From positions 1 through 64,000 of the forward strand of contig NZ_CP094241.1 in assembly GCF_022749495.1 (NCBI RefSeq): DNA of 64,000 bases, read 5' to 3'. The translations under genes and the position numbers were made by a program. The notes beneath the pieces were generated by a model. It had not been told where the DNA came from. It was given only the letters and a program-made list of their open reading frames with translations, and did no database searches. This DNA comes from Neisseria macacae ATCC 33926. Its GTDB lineage: Bacteria > Pseudomonadota > Gammaproteobacteria > Burkholderiales > Neisseriaceae. Shown here piece by piece: positions 51,682 through 60,163 of the stretch (position 1 is its first letter; each line of letters opens with the position of its first letter).

Positions 51682-52350
51682 ATGCACAATTTTCATATCC
51701 GTTTCCGCCGCACGGCGCTCATAGCCGGTGTGGTATTTTTGCCTTTGGCGGTGTTGATTGCCGTCCGTTTGCACACGCACGGCGGTTTTGAATTTGAAAA
51801 ACCTTTGATGATGTGGGTCCACCATAACATCGGCGAAGGCTTTTTCCCTATTGCCACTGTTTTGCATTATTTGGGCAAAACCGCCATCGCCGTACCTTTA
51901 ATCGGCATCGCGGCATGGTGGCTGTATCGGGTCGGCAACCGTCGTGGCGCGTTGTTTTGCGTGAGCGCCGCCTTGATACCGACGCTGAATATGCTGTTGA
52001 TTAAAGATTGGTTCGAGCGGCCGCGGCCGCTGTTTTGGCCGCGCATGATTGAAGAGACTAATTTTTCGTTTCCCAGCGGACACAGTACCTTTTCCGCCGC
52101 CATCGCCGTCATGATGATTATGTTGTGCAGCGAGACGCCCTATCGGCGTGTCGCGTGGCTGATCGGCATTGCCTTTGCCCTGAGTACCGGCTTTTCGCGT
52201 GTTTATTTGGGCGTGCATTACCCGACCGACGTTTGGGCGGGCTGGACAAACGGCACGCTGACTGCGTTGTTGGTTTATTATTTCGTGTTCAGGGGCCGCT
52301 ATCTTTCAGACGACCCTGCCGTCTCCCAAATATCTTCAGATTATGAATAA
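51682..52350 (+). CDS. PAP2-family phosphatase (lipid or undecaprenyl diphosphatase)
   Basis: A 222-residue inner-membrane phosphatase with five to six helices. The three PAP2 motifs are intact: KDWFERPRP, FSFPSGHST, and SRVYLGVHYPTDVWAGW, containing the catalytic histidines. Such enzymes dephosphorylate undecaprenyl diphosphate or phosphatidylglycerophosphate on the periplasmic side. A DUS-like site near 52305 is translated as LSDDPA. Its stop overlaps the next start (8 nt), so translation is coupled. Confidence 0.9.
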   Translation: MHNFHIRFRRTALIAGVVFLPLAVLIAVRLHTHGGFEFEKPLMMWVHHNIGEGFFPIATVLHYLGKTAIAVPLIGIAAWWLYRVGNRRGALFCVSAALIPTLNMLLIKDWFERPRPLFWPRMIEETNFSFPSGHSTFSAAIAVMMIMLCSETPYRRVAWLIGIAFALSTGFSRVYLGVHYPTDVWAGWTNGTLTALLVYYFVFRGRYLSDDPAVSQISSDYE

Positions 52351-53311
52351 TATATCGCCCAATACGCCGTTTTGGCTGCGCAACGGTCATGCCGACACCA
52401 TCTTTGCCAAATTCCTGCAACGCCCTTCCCCCGCTTACCGGCGCGAGTTGCTGCCCGACAGCACCGGCAAAGCACAAGTTGCCTACGATTTTGTCGACAG
52501 CCCCAATCCCGACGCGCCGCTGGTGGTTTTGTTTCACGGCTTGGAAGGCAGCAGCCACAGCCATTACGCGGTCGAGTTGATGCGCGCGGTACAAGACAAA
52601 GGCTGGAACGGCGTGATCGCCCATTTCCGCAGTTGCGGCGGCATCCCCAATACCGCGCCCGTGTTCTACCACTTGGGCGATACGCCCGAAATCGCCTTTA
52701 TGCTCGACACGCTTGCCGCACGTTATCCCGTCATTTATGCGGCAGGCGTTTCGCTCGGCGGCAATGCTTTGGCAAAATATTTGGGCGAACAAGGCAGCAA
52801 TGCGCTGCCCCGCGCCGCCGCCGCCATTTCCGCGCCGGTCGATGCGACGCTGGCGGGTACGCGTTTCGACAAAGGCATGTCGCGCCTGTTATATACCCGT
52901 TATTTTTTGAACTCGTTACTGCCCAAAGCCCGCGACGTTGCCGATTTGCAGAATGCCCATCCCGACCGCGATGTCGCCGCCCTGTTGAAAAAATGCAAAA
53001 CGCTGGGTGACTTCGACGATACGTTTACCGCGCCGCTGCACGGCTTCGCCGACCGTTTCGACTATTACCGCCGCGCCTCGTGCAAACCTTGGCTCAAAAC
53101 GGTAGCCGTTCCTTTGCTGCTGCTCAACGCCGTCAACGACCCCTTCCTGCCGCCCGAAGCCCTGCCGAATGCGGACGAAGTGTCTCCGTCCGTCACGCTT
53201 TTGCAGCCCGAACACGGCGGACACGTCGGCTTCGTCAGCCGCGACGGGGGTCGTCTGAACCTGCAATGGCTGCCGCAAACCGTATTGTCTTATTTCGCAC
53301 AATTTGAATAG
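52343..53311 (+). CDS. Alpha/beta hydrolase, YheT family
   Basis: A 322-residue hydrolase. The family opening is NTPFWLRNGHADTIFAKFLQ, the oxyanion strand is LVVLFHGLEGSS, the nucleophile Ser sits in AAGVSLGGNAL, followed by the acid and His regions (LLNAVNDPFLPPEALP and PEHGGHVGFVS). YheT-type enzymes are putative esterases of unclear substrate. Overlaps the PAP2 gene by 8 nt, giving a two-gene operon that ends in a DUS terminator. Confidence 0.9.
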   Translation: MNNISPNTPFWLRNGHADTIFAKFLQRPSPAYRRELLPDSTGKAQVAYDFVDSPNPDAPLVVLFHGLEGSSHSHYAVELMRAVQDKGWNGVIAHFRSCGGIPNTAPVFYHLGDTPEIAFMLDTLAARYPVIYAAGVSLGGNALAKYLGEQGSNALPRAAAAISAPVDATLAGTRFDKGMSRLLYTRYFLNSLLPKARDVADLQNAHPDRDVAALLKKCKTLGDFDDTFTAPLHGFADRFDYYRRASCKPWLKTVAVPLLLLNAVNDPFLPPEALPNADEVSPSVTLLQPEHGGHVGFVSRDGGRLNLQWLPQTVLSYFAQFE

Positions 53312-53360
53312 TGTTCCCGAACCTGTCGGCGTTGCGTTGAGGCAAACGGTTGAGACAAAC

Positions 53361-53408
53361 AAAAGGTCGTCTGAAAACCTATATTTCAGGTTTTCAGACG
53401 ACCTTTTT
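53361..53408. terminator. DUS-pair terminator between convergent genes
   Basis: AAAAGGTCGTCTGAAAACCT and AGGTTTTCAGACGACCTTTTT form a 20-bp stem with loop ATATTTC. Confidence 0.88.
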
Positions 53409-53433
53409 ACTGCTCAAACGGCTGACCACTCAA

Positions 53434-54363
53434 TCAGTCGTGACCGATATCGACGGTTTTCTCTTTGTAGCGCGTATCGGGGACAAGGACGATTTTTTCG
53501 TCCACTTTGCCGATGGCTTTCACGTCTTTGCCCGGATAGTCCAACTGATGCAGGAAATAGCGGATACAGTTGAGGCGGGCGCGTTTTTTGTCGTCGGAAC
53601 GGATGATGACCCAAGGCGCGTCGCCGGTGTGGGTGTGGAAGAACATGGCGTTTTTGGCTTCGGTGTAGTCGTCCCAGCGGTCGAGCGACTGGATGTCCAC
53701 GGGGGAGAGTTTCCAGTGTTTCAGGGGATCGTCGCGGCGGGAGATGAAGCGGCGCAGTTGTTCTTCGCGGGATACGGAGAACCAGAATTTGAAGAGGTGG
53801 ATGCCGCTGGCGACGAGCATGCGTTCCAATTCAGGGGTTTGGCGCATGAAGAGCAGGTATTCGTTGGGTTCGCAGAAGCCCATCACGCGCTCTACGCCGG
53901 CGCGGTTGTACCATGAGCGGTCGAAGAAGACCATTTCGCCCGCGGTCGGCAGGTTTTGGATGTAGCGTTGGAAATACCATTGGCCGCGTTCGGTAGTAGT
54001 CGGTTTTTCCAGTGCGACAACGCGCGCGCCGCGCGGATTCAAATGTTCCATAAAGCGTTTGATGGTACCGCCCTTGCCTGCGGCATCGCGGCCTTCAAAC
54101 AGGCTGACGATGCGTTGGCCGGAATCTTTGACCCAGCTTTGCACTTTCAGCAATTCGATTTGCAGCTTTTGTTTTTCTTTCTCGTATGCGGCGCGGCGCA
54201 TACGTTGTTTGTAGGGGTAATTGGCGGGAAGCGGTGCGCTGCCGGAATCTTCGTCCGTACCGCGTCCTTCGTGTTCCAAAACGGCTTTTTCGAAAACTTG
54301 CAACTGGTCTTGCTTTTCGCCCAATTCAACGTTTTCGAACGGTTCTAACTGATGATCTGCCAT
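53434..54363 (-). CDS. ppk2: Polyphosphate kinase 2 family protein
   Basis: A 309-residue PPK2 enzyme that transfers phosphate between polyphosphate and nucleotides. Walker A is FEGRDAAGKGGTIKRF, Walker B VFFDRSWYNRAGVERV, and the lid region is SVSREEQLRRFISRRDDPLK. N-terminal ~75 residues form a charged extension (LGEKQDQLQVFEKAVLEHEG). Whether it makes polyphosphate or nucleoside diphosphates cannot be decided by eye. Single gene; diverges from pabBC. Confidence 0.92.
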   Translation of the reverse strand: MADHQLEPFENVELGEKQDQLQVFEKAVLEHEGRGTDEDSGSAPLPANYPYKQRMRRAAYEKEKQKLQIELLKVQSWVKDSGQRIVSLFEGRDAAGKGGTIKRFMEHLNPRGARVVALEKPTTTERGQWYFQRYIQNLPTAGEMVFFDRSWYNRAGVERVMGFCEPNEYLLFMRQTPELERMLVASGIHLFKFWFSVSREEQLRRFISRRDDPLKHWKLSPVDIQSLDRWDDYTEAKNAMFFHTHTGDAPWVIIRSDDKKRARLNCIRYFLHQLDYPGKDVKAIGKVDEKIVLVPDTRYKEKTVDIGHD

Positions 54364-54502
54364 AGGGTCTCCTTATTGATTAAGTTTGAAATGATATGGT
54401 GTGGTATGGTTTGATTCTACTCCTTTGCCCCTCAGCGGACTACATAAAATTACACTGACCCATTTTTTTCGGCGCGGTCTGCTAATTTGTGTAAAAACGG
54501 CG

Positions 54503-54508
54503 TATAAT
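54503..54508 (+). promoter_or_regulatory. -10 hexamer upstream of pabBC
   Basis: A consensus TATAAT lies 21 bp before the pabBC ATG. The -35 side is poor (no clear TTGACA at 17 bp), so transcription start here is probable but not certain. Confidence 0.5.
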
Positions 54509-54529
54509 CAGACTATTTGCACCACAGCC

Positions 54530-56443
54530 ATGCCCTATTTCGCTCTGTTTGACGATGCCGTGAGCGGCCGCGCAAAACTCTATCAAAATCATGTGGAAAG
54601 CCGCCTTTTCCATCATAACGAACTGGATTCGCTAGACGATACGCTGCAAAAGGGCTGGCAAAAGGGGTTGCATTCGGTGTTGTTTGCAGACTACGAATTC
54701 GGTTTGCCGCTGATGGGGATGGATTCCGAACGCGGCGGCAATCTTGCCCTGCACTGGTTTGCCGACTGCGCCGACATTGATGCCGCAAGCTGGCTTGCCC
54801 AAAATTCAGACGACCTCCCCGCCGGTATTTCCACACCGCAATCCTCCGTATCCGAAGCCGATTACCTCGACCGCATCCGCCAAATCCACGAAGCCATCCG
54901 GCGCGGCGACACCTATCAAATCAACTACACCACCCGCCTGCACCTGCAAGCCTACGGCAACCCCGTCAGCCTCTACCGCCGCCTGCGCCAGCCCGTCCCC
55001 TATGCCGTCTTGTCCCACCTGCCCGATGCGGCAGGGAAATCCGCGTGGACGCTGTGTTTCTCGCCCGAACTCTTCCTCAAAATCGGTGCGGACGGCACCA
55101 TCAGCACCGAGCCGATGAAAGGCACCGCGCCGATTTTGGGCGACGGTCAAGACGAACGCCGCGCCGCCGAGTTGCAAGCCGACCCGAAAAACCGCGCCGA
55201 AAACGTGATGATTGTCGATTTGCTGCGCAACGACCTCGGCAAAATCGCCCAAACCGGCAAAGTATGCGTGCCCGAGCCGTTTAAAGTATCGCGTTTCGGC
55301 AGCGTCTGGCAGATGACCAGCACCATCCAAGCCCAAGCTCTGCCGCACATTACCGCCGCCGACATCCTCCGCGCCGCCTTCCCCTGCGGCAGCATCACCG
55401 GCGCACCCAAACGCATGAGCATGCAGATTATCGAATCGCTCGAAGCCGAACCGCGCGGCCTGTACACTGGCAGCATCGGCTACCTGAAACCATGTGAAGG
55501 TGGACTGGGATTTGAAGGCATATTCAACGTCGTCATCCGCACCTTATCGCTCAAACCCGTTTCAGACCCGATTTCAGACGACCTTCCATTTTCAGACGAC
55601 CTAGATAGTGGATTAAATTTAAATCAGGACAAGGCGACGAAGCCGCAGACACAGCAAGGCGAGGCAACGCCGTACCGGTTTAAAGTTCATCCACTATATC
55701 AAGGCATATACGGCGTCGGTTCCGGCATCGTCATCGACAGCGACCCCGCCGCCGAATATCGCGAATGCGGCTGGAAAGCCCGTTTCCTCAACGAATTGCG
55801 CCCCGCCTTCGGCATCTTCGAAACCATGCGCGTGGAAAGCAGGCAATGCCGCCTGCTCGACCTACATTTAGGTCGTCTGAAAACCTCCGCCCAAGCCCTC
55901 AACCTGCCCCTGCCCGACGATGGCGAAACCCGAATCCGGCAATACATCGCCGACTTGCCCGACGGCCTCTTCCGCTTGAAAGCCGAACTCGTTTCAGACG
56001 GCCTCATCCTCAGCCATGCCGCCACCGCCGAGCTGTCCGCCCCGCAGCGCGTCATCCCCGCCCCGCAAACCCTCCCGCGCCGCGACTACCTGCGCCGCTT
56101 CAAAACCACCCGCCGCGCCCTGTACGACCAAGCATGGCAAACCGCCGAAACACAAGGCGCGTTTGACAGTCTGTTTTTCAATTCAGACGGCCTCCTGCTC
56201 GAAGGCGGCAGAAGCAACGTATTCATCAAATACCAAGGGCAATGGCTCACCCCGTCTCTGGATTTGGACATCCTCAACGGCGTCATGCGCCAAGCCGTGT
56301 TGCAGCAGCCGCAAACCTACTTGGGCGCAAACGCAGTCATCGAAACGCACATCACCCGCGACATGCTGGAACACACCGAAGAAATCCGCCTCTCCAACGC
56401 CTTGAGGGGCGTGTTTGAGGCGGATTTGGTCGTTAAAGAATAA
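54530..56443 (+). CDS. pabBC: Fused aminodeoxychorismate synthase I / aminodeoxychorismate lyase (PabB-PabC)
   Basis: A 637-residue fusion for p-aminobenzoate synthesis in the folate pathway. The start at 54530 (MPYFALFDDA) begins the PabB domain; it shows GDTYQINYTTRL, the catalytic GTAP (MKGTAPILG), ENVMIVDLLRNDLG, and CGSITGAPKRMSMQIIE. The C-terminal PabC domain has the class-IV aminotransferase fold (RYLRRFKTTRRAL with its PLP lysine, and LLEGGRSNVFIK). Between IRTLSL and the GVGSGIVIDSDP segment the usual short loop is replaced by ~47 residues encoded by two DUSs and a CREE, in frame. Confidence 0.92.
   Translation: MPYFALFDDAVSGRAKLYQNHVESRLFHHNELDSLDDTLQKGWQKGLHSVLFADYEFGLPLMGMDSERGGNLALHWFADCADIDAASWLAQNSDDLPAGISTPQSSVSEADYLDRIRQIHEAIRRGDTYQINYTTRLHLQAYGNPVSLYRRLRQPVPYAVLSHLPDAAGKSAWTLCFSPELFLKIGADGTISTEPMKGTAPILGDGQDERRAAELQADPKNRAENVMIVDLLRNDLGKIAQTGKVCVPEPFKVSRFGSVWQMTSTIQAQALPHITAADILRAAFPCGSITGAPKRMSMQIIESLEAEPRGLYTGSIGYLKPCEGGLGFEGIFNVVIRTLSLKPVSDPISDDLPFSDDLDSGLNLNQDKATKPQTQQGEATPYRFKVHPLYQGIYGVGSGIVIDSDPAAEYRECGWKARFLNELRPAFGIFETMRVESRQCRLLDLHLGRLKTSAQALNLPLPDDGETRIRQYIADLPDGLFRLKAELVSDGLILSHAATAELSAPQRVIPAPQTLPRRDYLRRFKTTRRALYDQAWQTAETQGAFDSLFFNSDGLLLEGGRSNVFIKYQGQWLTPSLDLDILNGVMRQAVLQQPQTYLGANAVIETHITRDMLEHTEEIRLSNALRGVFEADLVVKE
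55605..55698. repeat. Correia element inserted in frame inside pabBC, 94 bp
   Basis: ATAGTGGATTAAATTTAAATC...TTTAAAGTTCATCCACTATA with an internal deletion. Two DUS copies in inverse orientation (TTTTCAGACGACC) directly precede it. The reading frame passes through without a stop; one T-to-C change near the right end (GTTCATCC for GTTAATCC) removes a potential TAA stop. Confidence 0.88.
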
Positions 56444-56496
56444 AATTATTTCCTGAAAACGGATAAAGCCGACAGGCGGAGTATTTGTGAAACGGG

Positions 56497-57948
56497 TTAT
56501 ATATCTGAAACTTGAGTGTTCACAAACATGCGCACGGCCTTACCCTCATAACGCTGGTTCAACCACGCCTGTAAGCGTTCGCGGTCTTTGGCAGGCAAAG
56601 ACTCCTTAAATTCGAGCGAAACCACGACAATATCGTCATGTTCGCCTGTTTCCGATTTAGTATTTTTGCCGCTTTCAGGCTGCTCGGAAACAGGCTCTGT
56701 TTGCGCTTTCTCCCAAACCAAGCCGCGTCCGACAACGATTTTTTCCGCTTCCGGATATTGGGCTTTTAATTCCTTGAGTACCGCTGCATCGTCAGCACCG
56801 GCGGTATCGGCAGTTTTGCCCGCAAGCACGGTATCGATATAGGCCTGCTGCTCTTTCAGTTCATTTTGCTGCTGAACCGGATTGTTTCGGCTTGCCAGCA
56901 ATTCTTCGATTTTGGCACCATCCCCTCCCGCATAAACCACGTTCACCTCCGGCTCTTTTACCCCCGACGCATTAAGGCTTTTTTCCAACAGGGCGATGAT
57001 TTTCTCGGCATTACCCGTTCCGTTGACAATCAGACCGACTTTATTTTCCTTGTAGTTCAATATCTTACGAAGAACAAAAAAACTTTCCTGCTGCTGCGCG
57101 GCGGTGATCGCGGCATTGGCTTTTGTGTTGAACAGTTCCTGGCGCACCAGTCCTGATGCCATATAGCCGCTCGGAATCATCACAGCCAACACGACAACAG
57201 TAATCATGATACTTTGCAACCGGCGTTTGGATTCCGTTACCAACCCCCTGCGCGGCAGCTTGAGCAGTTTGGAAAACAACAAGGTCGAAAAAGCTATGAA
57301 CACGCAGTTGATGGCAAAAAGATATGAAGCGCCGAAAAAATATTGCCAGTTGCCATGTGCCAGTCCGTAGCCCGCAGTACACAGGGGCGGCATCAATGCG
57401 GTCGCAATCGCCACACCCGGTATGGCATTGCCTCCTTCTTTTCGGGTCAGCGCCACAATGCCCGCACTACCGCCGAAGAAGGCAATCAACACATCCCAAA
57501 GGGTCGGCTGAGTACGCGCCAAAAGCTCGCTTTGCGCCTCTTTAAGCGGGGTTAATAGAAAATACAGTGTAGCAGTAACCAAACTGATGGCGACGAATAC
57601 CATAATATTGCGCACCGCTTGGCGGATCAGCGCAGTATCGCCCACCGCCAAACCGTAACCCATACCGACGATCGGCCCCATCAACGGGGAAATCAACATC
57701 GCTCCGATCACTACCGCCGTGCTGTTTACATTTAGACCGATACTCGCCACAGCAATGGCAAACATCAATACCCACATATTCGTTCCGGACACCCGAGTAT
57801 TGGCACGGATAGTGGCATCGATCTTATCGGGATGAGCTTGGTCATGCGCAAGATTGAACACATCTTGCAACTTGGTCATGGCACCCTTGTCTTCTTGTTC
57901 CTGCTTTTCTTGTATTTCCTGATTTTTACTTTCTTCCTGATCTTGCAT
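56497..57948 (-). CDS. DUF389 membrane protein
   Basis: A 483-residue inner-membrane protein. An acidic, coiled-coil-like N-terminus (DQEESKNQEIQEKQEQEDKG) precedes six membrane helices with family motifs VIGAMLISPLMGPIVGMGYG and GGNAIPGVAIATALMPPLC. A ~230-residue soluble C-terminal domain follows (NGTGNAEKIIALLEKSLNAS ...). Function in bacteria is unclear. Single gene. Confidence 0.88.
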   Translation of the reverse strand: MQDQEESKNQEIQEKQEQEDKGAMTKLQDVFNLAHDQAHPDKIDATIRANTRVSGTNMWVLMFAIAVASIGLNVNSTAVVIGAMLISPLMGPIVGMGYGLAVGDTALIRQAVRNIMVFVAISLVTATLYFLLTPLKEAQSELLARTQPTLWDVLIAFFGGSAGIVALTRKEGGNAIPGVAIATALMPPLCTAGYGLAHGNWQYFFGASYLFAINCVFIAFSTLLFSKLLKLPRRGLVTESKRRLQSIMITVVVLAVMIPSGYMASGLVRQELFNTKANAAITAAQQQESFFVLRKILNYKENKVGLIVNGTGNAEKIIALLEKSLNASGVKEPEVNVVYAGGDGAKIEELLASRNNPVQQQNELKEQQAYIDTVLAGKTADTAGADDAAVLKELKAQYPEAEKIVVGRGLVWEKAQTEPVSEQPESGKNTKSETGEHDDIVVVSLEFKESLPAKDRERLQAWLNQRYEGKAVRMFVNTQVSDI

Positions 57949-58132
57949 GTGCGTATCCTAAAATTTTAATATTTTATTTTAAATATCTAATTCATAGAGA
58001 ATTTTTGAGTAATGAAATAATGCCTTGCCATTACGGCTAAATCTGACAGGCACAATTCTCGCAATATATTAGCATACGTACGCAAATTTCCCCCGCCGGA
58101 CGGGGAAGGGACAAGTTGCCTTGCGGCAACGA

Positions 58133-58243
58133 GTAGCGTGGGCTTTGCCCACGAAAGCCACCGTCTGACAACCGCAATCATCCAACAACCAAATCAAACA
58201 ACAGCCGAATTGGCGTTCATTTTGTGGGTAGAACCCACGCTAC
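58133..58243. repeat. GTAGCGTGGG inverted-repeat element, 111 bp
   Basis: GTAGCGTGGGCTTTGCCCACGAAAG to TTTTGTGGGTAGAACCCACGCTAC; the interior (CAACAGCCGAATTGGC) matches 13312-13418. The remainder of 57949-58293 holds an inverted CCCCGCCGGACGGGG and one DUS, no gene. Confidence 0.75.
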
Positions 58244-58293
58244 GCATTGCTGCCGTATCCGTTTTCAGACGACCTTTTATCTGCTCACTCCTC

Positions 58294-60069
58294 CTATTTC
58301 CACCACCCGCTACTCAGCGAAAAAAATACCGGGTCGTAATATTTCGGCAGTTGTTGCGGGATACCGAGGTTGTTGCGGTAAACGACGCGGTAGCGGTCGG
58401 CGTACCAGGCGGGGACGATGATGTATTGGTGGCGGATGGTGCGGTCTAGTGCCCGGGAGGTGGTTTTCAGCTCTTCTCGGTTGGTAAAGCTGCCGAAATG
58501 TTTGAGCAGCTTTTCGACTTCGGGGCGGCACACGCCGGCGAGGTTTCGGCTGCCGGGGATTTTGGCGGCTTCGCAGCCGAAATAATCGTATTGTTCGTTG
58601 CCGGGGCTTTCGCTGTTGGCATAGACGGTAATGGTCATGTCGAAGTCGAAATCGTTGAGCCGCCTTTGGTATAAGGCGGGGTCGGTAACGCGGATGTTCA
58701 TGGTTACGCCGATTTTGGCGAGGTCGCGCTGCCATTTGGCGGTAATGCGTTCGTAGGTTTTGGAGGCGGTCAGGAACTCAAAGGTCAGGGGTTTGCCTTG
58801 GCTGTCGGTCAGTTTGCCGTTTTTATAGCGGTAGCCTGCTTTTTCCAAGAGTGCGCGGGCTTTGAGCAGGTTGGGGCGTATGCCTGTTTTCGGGTCGGTT
58901 TGAGGCGGCTCGGGGACGGGTTGGTTCAGGACGGCGGGATCGAGGGTGTTGCCGAGGGACTGGAGCAGTTTCAGTTCCGCGCCTTGCGGTTTGCCTGTCG
59001 CCGCCATCTCGCTGTTGGTGAAGAAGCTGTTGCTGCGGCGGTATGCGCCGTAGAAAATACGCGCGTTGATGCTTTCAAAATCGAAGCTCTCGACCATCGC
59101 CTGCCGCACGAGAATGTTGTCGAACGGGGCGCGGCGCAGGTTCATGACGAAGCCCTGCATGCCGGCGTCGCTTTTCTGTATCCATTCGTGCTTGCCCATG
59201 CCGCGTTTGGCGAGCATTTCGTCGGAATAGCCCCGCGCCCATTTTCGGGCGATGTTTTCGTAAACGAAGTCGTATTGTCCGGCTTTGAGGCCTTCGAGGC
59301 GGACGCTGTCGTCTTTGAAATATTTGAAGCGGACGGTGTCGAAGTTATATCTGCCTTTGCGGGTCGGCAGGTTTTGCGCCCAGTAGTTTTTGTCGCGCGC
59401 GTATTCGCTCATGCGCCCGATGTCTGCTTTGACGAAGCGGTAGGGGCCGGAGCCGATGGGCATTTTGTTTGCGCCTTTTTCCAGCCCTTCGGGATAGCTT
59501 TTATGAGAAAATACAGGCAGTTGCCCTAATGCCATGTGTAATTCGGCATTGCGCTGTTTGAAGCGGAAAACGACTGTCCTGTCGTCGGGCGTTTCGACTT
59601 TGGCAACATCGCTCCAGTATATGCGGTAGAAGGGATTGGCGGCTTTGTCTTGGGTGAGCAGGCGGAAGGAGGCGGCTACGTCTTTGGCAAGCACGGGGTC
59701 GCCGTTGTGGAATTTGGCTTTCGGGTTGAGCCTGAATGTTGCCGACAGTCCGTCTTCGGCAAGTGAAAAGTCTTCCGCCAATAGTCCGTACATGGAGAAA
59801 GGTTCGTCCCAACTGTTGTCCGTAAGCATGTCCACGGTCAGATTGAGGACGCCGGCTTCTTTGTCGCCTTTGAGGGTAAACGGGTTGAACGTATCGAAGC
59901 CGCCCTGTATCGGCAGGGAAAACACGCCGCCTTTGGGCGCGTCGGGATTGACGTATTCGTAGGCGCGAAAGTCGGCGGGATATTTCGGTGCCTGCCCTAA
60001 ACCCAAACCGTATGCGGCAAAAGCGGTGGCAGTGGAGAAGGAAAGCAGCAGCAGGACGAGCGTTTTCAT
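58294..60069 (-). CDS. Peptide-type ABC solute-binding protein (YejA-like)
   Basis: A 591-residue periplasmic binding protein of the SBP_bac_5 class. The start at 60069 gives signal peptide MKTLVLLLLSFSTATAFA; the longer frame is upstream noise. It shows PDAPKGGVFSLPIQGGFDTF, the typical dipeptide/oligopeptide-binding opening with the N-terminal YejA pattern, and family regions such as AKFHNGDPVLAKDVAASFRL and GPYRFVKADIG. YejA-like proteins bind oligopeptides or microcin C-like ligands. No yejB/E/F permease or ATPase genes are next to it. Confidence 0.85.
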   Translation of the reverse strand: MKTLVLLLLSFSTATAFAAYGLGLGQAPKYPADFRAYEYVNPDAPKGGVFSLPIQGGFDTFNPFTLKGDKEAGVLNLTVDMLTDNSWDEPFSMYGLLAEDFSLAEDGLSATFRLNPKAKFHNGDPVLAKDVAASFRLLTQDKAANPFYRIYWSDVAKVETPDDRTVVFRFKQRNAELHMALGQLPVFSHKSYPEGLEKGANKMPIGSGPYRFVKADIGRMSEYARDKNYWAQNLPTRKGRYNFDTVRFKYFKDDSVRLEGLKAGQYDFVYENIARKWARGYSDEMLAKRGMGKHEWIQKSDAGMQGFVMNLRRAPFDNILVRQAMVESFDFESINARIFYGAYRRSNSFFTNSEMAATGKPQGAELKLLQSLGNTLDPAVLNQPVPEPPQTDPKTGIRPNLLKARALLEKAGYRYKNGKLTDSQGKPLTFEFLTASKTYERITAKWQRDLAKIGVTMNIRVTDPALYQRRLNDFDFDMTITVYANSESPGNEQYDYFGCEAAKIPGSRNLAGVCRPEVEKLLKHFGSFTNREELKTTSRALDRTIRHQYIIVPAWYADRYRVVYRNNLGIPQQLPKYYDPVFFSLSSGWWK

Positions 60070-60110
60070 GAGTTTCCAAACCGAACGGGACGATGAAGTC
60101 CGATTATAGC

Positions 60111-60147
60111 AAAAGGTCGTCTGAAAACCGTTTTCAGACGACCTTTT
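60111..60147. terminator. DUS-pair terminator between yihY-type and YejA-like genes
   Basis: AAAAGGTCGTCTGAAAAC and GTTTTCAGACGACCTTTT with almost no loop; 17 nt past the stop of the yihY-type gene. Confidence 0.85.
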
Positions 60148-60163
60148 GTGTGTTTCAAAATCC

